Part shown: in pieces, positions 18,139 to 28,096 of the stretch
Layout: each line of letters opens with the position of its first letter
Position numbering within the stretch: the stretch's first letter is position 1
Assembly: GCA_964566055.1 (NCBI GenBank)
Contig: CAZMHI010000007.1
Coordinates: 45,503-109,502 of the forward strand
Reading direction: 5' to 3'
Source of the DNA: TMED23 sp964566055
GTDB lineage: Bacteria > Pseudomonadota > Alphaproteobacteria > Rhodospirillales > UBA2165
Length of the DNA: 64,000 nt
Translations under genes and position numbers: made by a program
Notes under the pieces: model-generated
The model's input: only the letters and a program-made list of their open reading frames with translations
The model's database searches: none
Told to the model about the DNA's origin: nothing

Positions 18139-19875
18139 CTACCCAATTGTGGGAGAAACTTTCATATCCTTTTTTATTTGTTCGAAGATAGAAATATCCG
18201 GAGTTTCTACTAAGTCTCTATAGGACTCAAAAGGGTAAGTCCAAGTGCCATCCTCGATACCGCGAATTAGTCTAATGGCTTCCTTAGGCTCATTTTGACA
18301 TAAATAGGGATATTCCCGGTAAATGCAGTAGTCGTGTTTTTCAACGACATCAATAACGAAGGACGGAATGCTGAATTGAATTGTTTCCATAATTATTGTG
18401 GCTGGATCGGAAAAGGCATATCCAACCCTATCAATCAGATCTTCCAAAAATAGCGGGGTGTACTCAACATTATCAAATCCTTCGGTACAATCGTTGATAA
18501 ATTTAATCGCTATTTCATCTTCATGGAAAAAGGATTTAAGCTGTAAAAAAATTGTGCGGTCAGAAAAAGTGGCGGCAATTTCACGGATAAAGCTTTTTAA
18601 TTTGGGGTGATCAAAAAGCGGAACATAGCTGGTAAAGATGACAATATCCTTAGGTTTTTCTTTTCGATTTTTTAGCGCAGCTATTTTACCCGGCGTAAGT
18701 CCGTAGGAACCGATGGGAACGACGTCCATGTCGGTTGCCCAGGTACGCTCGTATTTTTTTTTGAAAGCGCGTCCCATAATATAAAGCTTATCAAAACTCA
18801 TATAGGACAATGTCTCAGCCACGTCACCCAATACGCCATAGCCTGACAAAAAGGTATATGTTTTCCCGCCAACTCTTTTCAATTCCTGCCTTCGTATAAT
18901 GTGTTCAGGATTATATATGTCGCGGCCCCAGTAGTAGTCAGTAGGGTAAGTTGCTACTTGAGTTCGGATGCGGGCCCGTCTATGAGGCAAGGTGATGATT
19001 TTATAAAAAAGAGACGATTCTCGGGCGTAGTATTTTCTTAGGAGTTTCCAGCCATGAAGAAAAATCATTCCAATCGCAATTACACCATTGCGGATGTTCA
19101 ATCGTCCTAGATTTGAAGATATTATGTCAAAGTCCGCTAACTGTTCACGGAATTGTTCCAAATAATATTTAATTACCACAACAATTAGGATTGGTCCGCC
19201 GATTTTCAGTTCTTTCGCAAGTTCAATGTCCCTGACGTCACCATAAAAATCAACTGCCAAAAAATACCTTTTCCTGGCACGGAAAAAAGGCCTTAGCCGG
19301 GACAGAAGCCAGCCAACTGAGAAAATAGTTGTACCTGCACTGATGAATATATTTAAAAGGCTGCGCGGATAACGTAAAATTCGGATTGAACATTTTGGCA
19401 GGCGTTTATAATAGGCCTCAAACATTTTGATGGTGTCGGGTAAAACACCGACGATTTTCACTGAGTCTTCAGGTAAAACCGATTCTGCTTCTTTGATTAA
19501 CAATATCTGCAGTTGCTTTGGCGCGGTATAATTTACGGTGGTTAAATTAATAGCATAACTGTAGTCCGGATTATGTATTTCGGCCTCTTGAAAGCCAAAA
19601 AACTCCTCATGCCAATCCAAGGTATCACGGAAGATATTATAATATAAAAGGCTAACTTTGTATGATCGGACATGGTGAAGTTCTGGGCAGATATCCATCA
19701 AGTACTGAACCCTACCAGTTTGAATTTGTCTTTCTACCAACCGCTCTAAAAATCTTTGTAACGGCGGAAACAATGGTTCAATTGACAAAACATAAACTTT
19801 TTTTCCAGCTAAAATAGATATGAAAAATGGGATTAATGTTAGCTCATTAATGTTGTACACGAAGTTTAGACGCAT
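18139..19875 (-). CDS. Large hypothetical protein, possible GT-B-type transferase
   Basis: I do not recognise this 578-residue protein. It starts with MRLNFVYNINELTLIPFF, has a hydrophobic stretch near residues 185-200, and is basic and aromatic throughout. The C-terminal third contains IVIFTSYVPLF, a segment near FSDPATIIMETIQFSIPSFV and VVEKHDYCIYREYPYL. This resembles the layout of GT-B capsule or polysialyltransferase-like enzymes, where a Ser-rich loop followed by a Glu binds the nucleotide phosphate. It lies between the sulfotransferase and a B12-type radical SAM gene. Assignment as a glycosyltransferase is an inference. Confidence 0.4.
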   Translation of the reverse strand: MRLNFVYNINELTLIPFFISILAGKKVYVLSIEPLFPPLQRFLERLVERQIQTGRVQYLMDICPELHHVRSYKVSLLYYNIFRDTLDWHEEFFGFQEAEIHNPDYSYAINLTTVNYTAPKQLQILLIKEAESVLPEDSVKIVGVLPDTIKMFEAYYKRLPKCSIRILRYPRSLLNIFISAGTTIFSVGWLLSRLRPFFRARKRYFLAVDFYGDVRDIELAKELKIGGPILIVVVIKYYLEQFREQLADFDIISSNLGRLNIRNGVIAIGMIFLHGWKLLRKYYARESSLFYKIITLPHRRARIRTQVATYPTDYYWGRDIYNPEHIIRRQELKRVGGKTYTFLSGYGVLGDVAETLSYMSFDKLYIMGRAFKKKYERTWATDMDVVPIGSYGLTPGKIAALKNRKEKPKDIVIFTSYVPLFDHPKLKSFIREIAATFSDRTIFLQLKSFFHEDEIAIKFINDCTEGFDNVEYTPLFLEDLIDRVGYAFSDPATIIMETIQFSIPSFVIDVVEKHDYCIYREYPYLCQNEPKEAIRLIRGIEDGTWTYPFESYRDLVETPDISIFEQIKKDMKVSPTIG

Positions 19876-20022
19876 AAAGGAGTTTGCCTTGTATTAAGAA
19901 ATATCAAATGGTCCGAGAAAGACGATGTTGCGACCATGATCGAGTTGAAAAATTTACTTCGGCAGGTTTGCCAAAACATGGCTTAAATTTGGAGAAACGC
20001 TCGAGCAATCTTCAAAGTAAAT

Positions 20023-21906
20023 CTAACGCCCTTTACGAATGGGCTCCATTTCTGCGGAATCCCCGTCTAAGGGCCCGATGTCGTCGTTGACGATTTTTCT
20101 CAAAGATTTGAATCCATAGGAAAATTTTCTTTTCAAAAATAGGTTCTTTGATTTGTAGCTGAGATATTCCACGAGAAGTTCCCAGGTTCTGCCAATGCCT
20201 TCATTTTTCCAGGTCTTTATAAGAATCAATAAAGGTAAGAATTTCCGCATCCGGTAATACGTGATTGGGTGCCACAGCATTGCTGCGCCAAAGCGGCCCT
20301 GAAGTACATATTTGAACAATGAAGGTGGTTTAATCGCGGCGCTTGCCGATTTTTCATGCTCCTGCCCGACACCCTGCTCTAACAGTCGTTTGGGATTGGC
20401 AAAATATCCCGTCACTTCTTCTTTAATCGTATCGCTCGAGGTTAGGCCTTTTCTGTAGTGGTCAAGGCCAAATTTTTTAACGTAATGATAATTTGTTTCG
20501 ATGGTTATTTGAGGACGCCAGGTGCGAGCTGTCAGGGTCGGATATTCGGTGAAGTTTAGCGTCGTTGTTTCATCATGCGCATTGCTGTCTGAAATATCCA
20601 ATAAATATTGTTCTTCGCTGTCAATATCCCGTCCAATCATTCCGTGAGCGCGGCCATATTCATACAAAGCAGTTCCCGGTAGAGCCTGAGCATAATTAAT
20701 GCTCATATTATTAGGGTCCTGATCGGGTATCAAACTGGTGACATATTTACAGTATTCGATTGTCTCTTTTATGGTCTCCGGGCTTTCGCCTGGCATACCC
20801 ACAACAAGTTGAACGCCGGTTTGGATTCCAGCATCAATTGTCCATTTCATGCTATTATAATTGTCCTGGATATCGACTTTTTTCTCCATTACTTCAAGCA
20901 TACTTTGGCTTCCGGTTTCATTCCCAAACCCCATCCCTGAGCACCCGGCATCGGCCATCCGCTCGATCCACTCTTTGGTAAAAGTATTGGCTCGGACGCC
21001 GTGGGCCCGCCAGACCAAATTGTATGGCTTAATCATATCAAGAAATTCGGCCAGCCAGCGTTTGTCATTGCCGAAGGATTCTGCGTTCATGCTGACAAAG
21101 CGGACGTTGTAATTGTCAACAAGGTCATCAAGTCGCTGCTTGAGAACTGGTACCGGCACATGCCGTAAACCCTTGGTCCAGCGATGGCAGAAGGTGCAAC
21201 GGGCGACGCATCCTTTGGCCACATCGAGCACGCCGACCCTGCTGTCCTTAGGCATTTTCCTATCGAGGTCACGAAACCATATATCCTTGGTGCCTTCAGC
21301 ATAGGCAAATGGCACATGTTCGTCCAAGGTACCTACTGATTTGCGCAGATCTTCCAGGTCGAAATCCCACATTTGATCCAGTGGTACTGTCGCTCCATAA
21401 CCGGTATTAACCAATTCTCCGTTTTGATCGAGAAAAATTAGTCCTTTAATATTTTTAAATTCGGGAACTTTTTTAGTTGTTTTTGCGAATTCGCAAATTT
21501 CATAAAATGGTATTTCACCATCATCCAGCACAACGATATCAACTTCGGTCTTTTTTAAGACTATTTCCGCACTTGCACCCATGTTCCCGCCCATTACGAT
21601 AAGACAATCTGGCAATGCCTTTCTCACCGCAATGGAAAGCTTTTTTGTATATTCATAGGCTGTTGAGACGACCGCACTTAAGCCCAGTACATCCGGCTTT
21701 TTATCAATTACGTATGCCAAGGCTTCTTCAAAGCTCGGACGGAACATATCGATATCGTATAGCTCTACGCCATCAAAGCCTTGTAATCGCATATATTTCA
21801 TAATGCTAAGTGGACCAATTGGCCTATTTTTATTTGCCACCGGCCTGAGTGGAATTGTAACGATCAATACATTCATGTGTGGTTCAATCTGGTTTGAAGG
21901 TGTCAT
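20023..21906 (-). CDS. B12-binding-domain radical SAM protein
   Basis: A 627-residue protein with an N-terminal cobalamin-binding-type Rossmann domain (about 11-150; LSAVVSTAYEYTKKL, VMGGNMGASAE). A radical SAM domain follows, with CX3CX2C at Cys233, Cys237 and Cys240 (GCVARCTFC) and SAM-contact elements such as GMGFGNETGSQS. The C-terminal 150 residues are basic. Class B radical SAM enzymes methylate unreactive carbons or rearrange carbon skeletons. The ATG at 21906 is chosen because AGGAG lies six bases upstream; a later in-frame ATG (residue 11) has none. It is one of three B12-type radical SAM genes in the locus. Confidence 0.8.
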   Translation of the reverse strand: MTPSNQIEPHMNVLIVTIPLRPVANKNRPIGPLSIMKYMRLQGFDGVELYDIDMFRPSFEEALAYVIDKKPDVLGLSAVVSTAYEYTKKLSIAVRKALPDCLIVMGGNMGASAEIVLKKTEVDIVVLDDGEIPFYEICEFAKTTKKVPEFKNIKGLIFLDQNGELVNTGYGATVPLDQMWDFDLEDLRKSVGTLDEHVPFAYAEGTKDIWFRDLDRKMPKDSRVGVLDVAKGCVARCTFCHRWTKGLRHVPVPVLKQRLDDLVDNYNVRFVSMNAESFGNDKRWLAEFLDMIKPYNLVWRAHGVRANTFTKEWIERMADAGCSGMGFGNETGSQSMLEVMEKKVDIQDNYNSMKWTIDAGIQTGVQLVVGMPGESPETIKETIEYCKYVTSLIPDQDPNNMSINYAQALPGTALYEYGRAHGMIGRDIDSEEQYLLDISDSNAHDETTTLNFTEYPTLTARTWRPQITIETNYHYVKKFGLDHYRKGLTSSDTIKEEVTGYFANPKRLLEQGVGQEHEKSASAAIKPPSLFKYVLQGRFGAAMLWHPITYYRMRKFLPLLILIKTWKNEGIGRTWELLVEYLSYKSKNLFLKRKFSYGFKSLRKIVNDDIGPLDGDSAEMEPIRKGR

Positions 21907-22027
21907 GTCGGACTCCTAATTCCCCCGTCAATTATTGCATTTAGATTAGTGACTATAAGCTCAAGTTAACTGTTGGGGCGGAAGTCCGTTATAAGGGCGG
22001 GCAAATTAGCTCATTCAGCCTAGCTGT

Positions 22028-22729
22028 TTAATTATTTGACGACGCTAGAATATATTCACGCCGTTCCATACCGCTCAGAGAAAACGAATGATTTGCGTGA
22101 GGTATACCGGAAAGGGTGAAACCAATTTCGTTAAGCATATGAGCATAGGGATGATAATACGAAATATAGGAACGGCGCAACGAACTGGATTTGGCAAACT
22201 GGGAACCCAATTCGGTCAATGCCAAATCATACTCATTATCAAAAAGAATATCGAAAAAATCGCGCAGATCCTTGGGTTTAAAATAAGACAGTGTGCCGCA
22301 AGCTATTACCAGAGTTTTTGGCCCTTTTTTATTAGCAAACCAATCCGGATTGAAGGGGCCATATTGGATACCATCTTCTACACCACCTGGATCAAAACCG
22401 GATATTTTATCCAAGGCAACAATCTCGATTTCCGGGAATAGACGTTTATAGTGAAACGGCCGAATCAAATCATAGGCGCCGATCTCAACAATCCGTTCAT
22501 ACTTTTTTTCAGAAAGGATGCGGATTATAAAATTTACCCGATCATCATTAATGGGAGGCGGCGTTTTGGAAAATTCGATGTCAAAATTATCATACGACAG
22601 CCCTTTGTCTGCATACATATTTTTAAATCTTGTCGTCCAGTAAATACACCACAAACGATTCAGCAAAAGAGAGGCAGTCATGTTTCTTTCTGCTATCTTT
22701 GTCACCGAATTTAAAATTGATTTTAGCAT
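22028..22729 (-). CDS. Putative SAM-dependent methyltransferase-like protein
   Basis: A 233-residue protein. The region IVEIGAYDLIRPFHYKRLFP followed by EIEIVALDKISG resembles motif I and the acidic motif II of class I methyltransferases, but the glycine-rich loop is degenerate (only one Gly). LVIACGTLSYF looks like the strand-4 motif. A ten-residue hydrophobic stretch precedes it (about 18-27). It lies between two radical SAM genes, so it may act on the same substrate as one of them. It could be a divergent methyltransferase or a non-enzymatic relative. Confidence 0.4.
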   Translation of the reverse strand: MLKSILNSVTKIAERNMTASLLLNRLWCIYWTTRFKNMYADKGLSYDNFDIEFSKTPPPINDDRVNFIIRILSEKKYERIVEIGAYDLIRPFHYKRLFPEIEIVALDKISGFDPGGVEDGIQYGPFNPDWFANKKGPKTLVIACGTLSYFKPKDLRDFFDILFDNEYDLALTELGSQFAKSSSLRRSYISYYHPYAHMLNEIGFTLSGIPHANHSFSLSGMERREYILASSNN

Positions 22730-22810
22730 AAAAATTGATTCCTAGGGCAGTCAGGCGCGGCGCCAAATAAAATCGAGTTACGAATTCGCAGGTTAGATGG
22801 CAGGCGCAGA

Positions 22811-23971
22811 TCAGACGCCGCATCGGTCACAGGGCATATGACAGTTTCTCTGATCGGCCAAGTGATCTTCACGAATTTTCTTCATTTCAGGCCCTTGCCA
22901 AATTTCTGAAAGCGGCTTGTCCCTGACATTGCCGGGTGACAGCAAGGTTTTATAGTCTTCATCACAAGGATTGCAAGATCCATCAAAACAAATTAAGAGC
23001 CTTTCCCACAGAAATAAACATGGAGAATTATTGTCTGGATGGAGGTTATTATTATAGGTGTCCCAGCGTTCTTGAGCACGCACATATACAACATTATCGC
23101 AGTAATCTGACCAGAATTTACGAAATCCCTCTTCATTCTGTTCTTCTCTGATATGAACACCTGAGATTCTAATTTCAGCCCTTGAATTTGGATAGTGACG
23201 CTCGCGAATATCATGGAGCCGCTGAACATTCTTCAATACTGTCTCAAAGTTGGCGCGAACCCTGATGGCTTCATAGAGTTCCTTCTCATGGGCGTCGATT
23301 GACAAAATAATCACATTAAGATTACTGGAAAGGAGATCGTGGCAGTCTTTTTCCGCCAGCTTGGTTGCATTGGTGTTTATCTTAACATCAAAAAATGAAT
23401 CTTTTTGTGACACATAGCTGAGCATTTCGCCCAAATTTTTGTTGAGAAAAGGTTCGCCCCGGCTACCGATTGATATTGCCCCGGTTCCTCCTTGCTCCGC
23501 CTGGTCGATGATACTTTTGAAAAGCTCGACTTCCATCAACCCCATCGGATGTCCTTGAGTAAAGGTTTTATCGACCTGGAAGCACATCGGACAGCGAAGA
23601 TTACATAACGAAGCGGGTTCAATGGCAACATGTACGGGTGTTTCGTTAACAACGCGCAACTGTGGAAGAGTTCTGAATTTATAGCGGTAAATAATATAGG
23701 GAATTATTGATTCTTTCGGATTGTGATCAATAAAAAATTGTTCCTGGGGTGTCCAGGAATAGGGAAATTGTCCGGACTTTTCTAAGGATTGAATTAGCGC
23801 ATCATAACAATCCCGATCTGTTTCGGAAAAAGTTATTTTCTGAGCCAAATTATTTAAATCAGCTGACGTAAATGGAACAGTTAGATTGTTCTGATGGCCG
23901 AGAAAATGTGCCCGGTGTCCTTCGTCAAAATCTTTGTCACTGACAACGAGTGGATTGTCTAAATTTTTCAT
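22811..23971 (-). CDS. Radical SAM/SPASM protein
   Basis: A 386-residue radical SAM protein. A 110-residue N-terminal extension precedes the cluster motif CX3CX2C at Cys123, Cys127 and Cys130 (LCNLRCPMC). The C-terminal SPASM module has Cys residues in LLICFDGSCNPCDEDY and in CHMPCDRCG (Cys377, Cys381, Cys384), plus the GNVRDKPLSEIWQG segment. Such enzymes carry auxiliary Fe-S clusters and usually dehydrogenate alcohols or modify peptides, sugars or antibiotics. In glycan loci they are candidates for oxidising or epimerising a sugar. It lies 33 bases downstream of the TGA-interrupted radical SAM gene. Confidence 0.75.
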   Translation of the reverse strand: MKNLDNPLVVSDKDFDEGHRAHFLGHQNNLTVPFTSADLNNLAQKITFSETDRDCYDALIQSLEKSGQFPYSWTPQEQFFIDHNPKESIIPYIIYRYKFRTLPQLRVVNETPVHVAIEPASLCNLRCPMCFQVDKTFTQGHPMGLMEVELFKSIIDQAEQGGTGAISIGSRGEPFLNKNLGEMLSYVSQKDSFFDVKINTNATKLAEKDCHDLLSSNLNVIILSIDAHEKELYEAIRVRANFETVLKNVQRLHDIRERHYPNSRAEIRISGVHIREEQNEEGFRKFWSDYCDNVVYVRAQERWDTYNNNLHPDNNSPCLFLWERLLICFDGSCNPCDEDYKTLLSPGNVRDKPLSEIWQGPEMKKIREDHLADQRNCHMPCDRCGV

Positions 23972-24004
23972 TTAATGCTCATAACTGTTTTCTGGCCAGG
24001 TTAC

Positions 24005-26014
24005 CTAATGATTGATGGGCTCAAGATAAGTTCGACCCCAGTTCATTTGTAATATTTGTGATAGATCAAAAAGCGACAAGTCGTTACCTTTGGACCGGAT
24101 TGACTTTTTGATCTGGTTGGCCGTTATTGAATCAAGATCTAATAAAATCTCTGAGTTTTTTTCTTCTTCTGAACTATTTAAATACCCACAATTATGCAGA
24201 AGTAAATTAGTTTCCGGGCTGAGTTTTAGGCTGATCTGATTTGACTGATTACCATTTAAAACGCTCGCTATATAGTTTCTTTGCCGGCAAATCAGGAGCA
24301 ATTCTTTAATCACTTGTGGCGAAACAGTACCCTCTAGTTCTTTATTGAGGGCTATTTCCACACAATCGTAATAGCTTTTTAGTTCGTCGCTATTATTAAT
24401 TAGCCTGGCAGAAACGCTAAAATTTAATTTGGTGAAACCACTATTAATAAATTGATCCCGGTTTTCATCCTTTTCTAGGAAACGAGCAACTTCCTCTTGA
24501 TCTTCAAAAAATTCAACATCTATCTCGTGTCTAATCCAGTCCAGTACGGGCGAAAATATTTTATTCTCTGAACTCAATAAAAGAACTCGCACCAATACGT
24601 TGGGGAAGCTTATTTTAAAGTGCCGCAGAACATAAATGATTGGTAAAAACTCACCAATTGTTACGGCCCCAAAAAACAATGAACGAAGTAAACGGAGATA
24701 CTTCATTTCTTCTTCGGTCATGGTACTTGTTTCGCGTATGACTTCCTGAAGTTCGTATATAAGTTTGCCTTTGTAAATGCCGGCACATCCTTCGAAGAAC
24801 CGATATTTTGTTTTGATAGAATGTTGTTCTCTTACTTCTGGTGTTTCGAGTTCACTTCCGGGCAATAGTTGAATCTCACCGCCACGAATATGATCTATGC
24901 CGTATGAAAGAACGCCGTCTAATGAGCTGATATGACTTTCCACAGTTTCACCCGGCGCGCCCAGTAAAATATCCGTTTGTGCCGAGTGAGAATACTCCTT
25001 GAGGCCTTCGATTAAGAATTTCAGCTTATCTAACCCAATGTTTGTTCTTTTCATCCCCTCTAAAACGACAGGGTCCAGACTTTGAAAAGCAACGTAGGTA
25101 TGAGAAAGATTTCCCAAGGCTTTGCCGATATCCAGCATATGTGGTTGGGCGCTTTTGGACCAATACATTTCAACGGCTGAGAAACTTTTTGTTGATTCGT
25201 AGAGCTGCCTAATTTTTTCAGCAATTTCGACATCCCTTTTTAAAATTCCGAAATTAGCATCGGCAAAATATATGTGCGGAAAATTCAATCCATAATTTGA
25301 AATGTAATCCAGTTCACTAAATACTCGATCCAGGCTAAAAGTCTTTAGTTTGTTAAGTGCCGATATTCCTCAAACACAAAATGTGCAGGAAAATGGGCAG
25401 CCTCTGTTTGTTTCCAGGATCGGAATCATGTTTTGATCTAAAAACTGATCCAGCATACCGTTCAAATAAGGTGATGGAATAAAATCCAGATTTTTCCCAG
25501 TTTCTGAATTTGGTAAACCTATCAATTCTCCTTCGACAAGAGCATATAATCCAGCAATATTTGAGGTTCTTATTTTTTCTGAAAGGTCTAATCGACTGCT
25601 ATCCCAACCCAACATTTTTTCGATTAAATTACAAAAAATTGATTCTGCGCCAAACATCATGTAGGCGTCGATATATGACTTGGTATTGAGAAAATTTTTA
25701 ATGCCCTCGTCACCAAGAGAGATATTTGGACCACCCATAACTATAGGAATGTGAGGAAATTTTTCTTTTACCTGAGAGGCGACGAACTGATTTAAGTTCT
25801 CATTCCAGCAGTAATTCGACAAACCGATAATATGGGGAGGTTGCTGATCGATGGAATCCAGGAGATGGTCCGCCGATTTAAACAATTGGACATCTATCTC
25901 GTCGCCAAACTTCTCCATACAATAGGAACCTATGTAGCCGATATTAATAGGCACAAATTGCTTTGCACCAAAAAAATCATGATACAGATCTGCGAGGTAT
26001 ATTTTTAGTTTCAA
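24005..26014 (-). pseudogene. B12-binding radical SAM protein interrupted by one in-frame TGA
   Basis: The reading frame from a TTG at 26014 to the stop at 24005 has 669 codons, with a single internal TGA at 25372-25370 (codon 215). No shift of frame is needed. The N-terminal part has a cobalamin-binding-type domain and ends in CX3CX2C (Cys206, Cys210, Cys213; RGCPFSCTFC) followed by Val and the TGA. After the TGA, GISALNKLKTFS continues at once and aligns with the intact paralogue at 49375-51423 (Cys-Gln-Gly-Val-Leu-Ser-Tyr-Asn-Lys). The downstream 454 codons are uninterrupted. It may be a fresh nonsense mutation of a Trp codon, a sequencing error or a recoded UGA. AAAGGG lies nine bases upstream of the TTG. 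Confidence 0.75.
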
Positions 26015-26127
26015 ATCCTTGAACCCTTTCAGGGGCAGATTTTCTTAACACGAGTCTTCACATTCCATAAAATCACTTTTTCTGGATTGCTAAACCGATT
26101 TGCCTTCATAAATTCATCAAACTGATA

Positions 26128-27135
26128 TTAATCGGGTTTCCTGGCTAGAACCCACATATGTGAAGATTGGTTATTAGAAGTAATAAATTTTTGAAAATTA
26201 TCTAATACTTGTTTGTCATCTTGTGAGAAAAGTTGACGTAAAAAAGGGTCGGATACCGTCGCTGGGTCGTCGGCAAAGCTGTTGCGGACAATATCGACAT
26301 CAAGAACCCCAGGCGTAGTAAAAGATACTTCTTCCAAGCCGCATCGTTCCAACAGTAAACCTATGCCCTTTCGTGATATAAAATTCAAGTGATGTGGCGG
26401 GCTGACGGCCTTAGATTTCTCGCCGAGAATTTTTATATCAAACCCTGAACCGCTAAGTCCCGTAAATAGGATAAATCCTCCTGGTTGGCTAAGAATCGAT
26501 AAATCATTTAAGAAATCCTGCGGTGAGATCACATGCTCTATTACTTCGAACGACATAACTAAATTAGCTGAGGCGACAAGGTTTTCTTCTTTTGCCGCAT
26601 CGTCCGCAAATCCTCCAAACACAGAAAAATTTTTGGCTCGGCAGATTTCAACCAGATCAGGAGTTGGTTCAATTGCGACCAGATCTTCACCTATTCCGGA
26701 TCTACGTAATTCTTCCAACATAGCGCCGGAGCCTGCGCCCACATCGATAATTCTTTTTGGCTCAAAGATATTATGCTTAGCGAGCAGTTTTTTAATTTTA
26801 GCGGCTCTCGGCCGGAAGATCTTCTTTTGACGGACTTCTGCGACCGCCGGGAAAAATGTTTTGGCCCAATACTTCTGAGACGGGCTATTATGATAGAATT
26901 CCGCCAATGGTATTGGGTTAGGGCAAGGATTTACGTATAGCGACGTACATTTATTACAACAAACAAACCAAAAATCATTTTTCATAAATGCTTTTTGATT
27001 GGAATCACTGCCACAACCTGGACAATTACGATACACACGATCCGATTTGTTTAAAAAATACTGCTCAACATCATGAGCGCTCAGTCTAAGATATTCTTCA
27101 AAAATATCTGCTGGACGAATTTCAAATTCTTTCAT
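26128..27135 (-). CDS. Zinc-ribbon class I methyltransferase
   Basis: A 335-residue protein. The N-terminal zinc-finger-like region has Cys38, Cys41, Cys59/60 and Cys63 (CPGCG and CCNKC), as in sugar C-methyltransferase-type proteins. Then comes a SAM-binding core with IDVGAGSGAMLEELR, an acidic IEPTPDL, MSFEVIEHV and a FILFTGLSGSGFD segment. The histidine-containing SPPHHLNFIS motif is typical of Methyltransf_23 enzymes. It probably methylates a sugar intermediate or a lipid-linked glycan end. It is eight bases from the epimerase gene upstream and likely in one operon with it. Confidence 0.75.
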   Translation of the reverse strand: MKEFEIRPADIFEEYLRLSAHDVEQYFLNKSDRVYRNCPGCGSDSNQKAFMKNDFWFVCCNKCTSLYVNPCPNPIPLAEFYHNSPSQKYWAKTFFPAVAEVRQKKIFRPRAAKIKKLLAKHNIFEPKRIIDVGAGSGAMLEELRRSGIGEDLVAIEPTPDLVEICRAKNFSVFGGFADDAAKEENLVASANLVMSFEVIEHVISPQDFLNDLSILSQPGGFILFTGLSGSGFDIKILGEKSKAVSPPHHLNFISRKGIGLLLERCGLEEVSFTTPGVLDVDIVRNSFADDPATVSDPFLRQLFSQDDKQVLDNFQKFITSNNQSSHMWVLARKPD

Positions 27136-27142
27136 TTAGAGC

Positions 27143-28051
27143 CTAATCTTTAAATTCGGGATCAAGGTGATCACCATTATTTATTTCTTCGTCGATTTGT
27201 TTAATGCAAGACACCAATCCCTGCCCTAGTTCAGTGAAGGTATTTGAAACCAATTTACGGGCGATGGAGGGATGATAGGAATAAGGCGTTACCTGATAAT
27301 GCCCCTCCCAAGGTTCATTAATATAGGAAATTTCAACTTTATTGTTCAGAATTTCCCGCACCATCTGTAAAAGATCTTTGTGGCGGAGACGTTCGACGCC
27401 GGTCAATACCATATGCTGATTTATATACTCTTCGCTTTCTATAATATCGACTGACAATTTTGCTGCGTCGCCGGCGTGAATATATTCACGCACTGCCTCG
27501 CCATCGCCACGAGAAACAATTTCTTTGTTCTCCAAGGCTGATCGCAGTAACCGGTAAACGCCATTATGATGGTCAGCGCGTTCACCGTATAGCGAGCCAT
27601 AGCGAATAATGGAAAAGGGTAAATCAAACCGGCTAAAATATTCTTCGACAACTTTTTCCGACGTAAGCTTACTGATTCCGTAGAATGAACCTTTGGTGCT
27701 AAAGGCATAGGCGCTGCTGGCATATACATATCGTTCAAAGTTTTGCGCCCGACAGGCTTCCAGAATATTAATATTCCCAATTACATTTTGCTGCATGGTT
27801 TCATGAGGCAGATCAATTGATTCATCAATGTCGGCCAGACCGGCAAAATTATAAACGATGGTAGCGCCTGCAATGGCATTTTTGATCGTATCGGGCTCCA
27901 GTATGTCGCATTGAACAAATTCTTGATTAGGTGATTTGAATTTTGGCGCCTTTAAATCTGCAATAACAACCTCGTAGTTGCGGTAGGTCAATTCATCGGC
28001 AACATAACTTCCGAGAAACCCGCTGCCGCCAAAAACAACGACTTTTTTCAT
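27143..28051 (-). CDS. NAD-dependent sugar epimerase/dehydratase
   Basis: A 302-residue extended SDR. The NAD loop is FGGSGFLGSYVAD (8-20), the Ser-containing VYASSAYAF and the catalytic Tyr-x-x-x-Lys (FYGISKLTSEK) follow, and RYGSLYGERADH is the substrate loop. This is the architecture of nucleotide-sugar 4-epimerases and reductases. It lies 45 bases downstream of the CMP-ulosonate synthetase-like gene and just upstream of the methyltransferase. Its nucleotide sugar is unknown. Confidence 0.8.
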   Translation of the reverse strand: MKKVVVFGGSGFLGSYVADELTYRNYEVVIADLKAPKFKSPNQEFVQCDILEPDTIKNAIAGATIVYNFAGLADIDESIDLPHETMQQNVIGNINILEACRAQNFERYVYASSAYAFSTKGSFYGISKLTSEKVVEEYFSRFDLPFSIIRYGSLYGERADHHNGVYRLLRSALENKEIVSRGDGEAVREYIHAGDAAKLSVDIIESEEYINQHMVLTGVERLRHKDLLQMVREILNNKVEISYINEPWEGHYQVTPYSYHPSIARKLVSNTFTELGQGLVSCIKQIDEEINNGDHLDPEFKD

Positions 28052-28096
28052 TTAGCAATCCACTCCTGTTCAATATCAGTTTGTTGGGCGATAATT

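Noticed and set aside
19884..20090. Small plus-strand frame across the end of the radical SAM gene
   Set aside because: It has no motif, overlaps the radical SAM coding sequence antisense and lacks a ribosome-binding site.
25286..25288. Internal TTG as a separate start of a second protein after the TGA
   Set aside because: It is in the same frame as the upstream part, the intervening 27 codons align with the paralogue, and no ribosome-binding site is present, so the two parts are one gene.
25328..25372. Bacterial SECIS element after the in-frame TGA
   Set aside because: The bases after the TGA form only a weak CTAAA-GACT-TTTAG hairpin and no loop with the GGTC-type bulge, so selenocysteine is not supported by structure. 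The paralogue has Gln and not Cys at this site.
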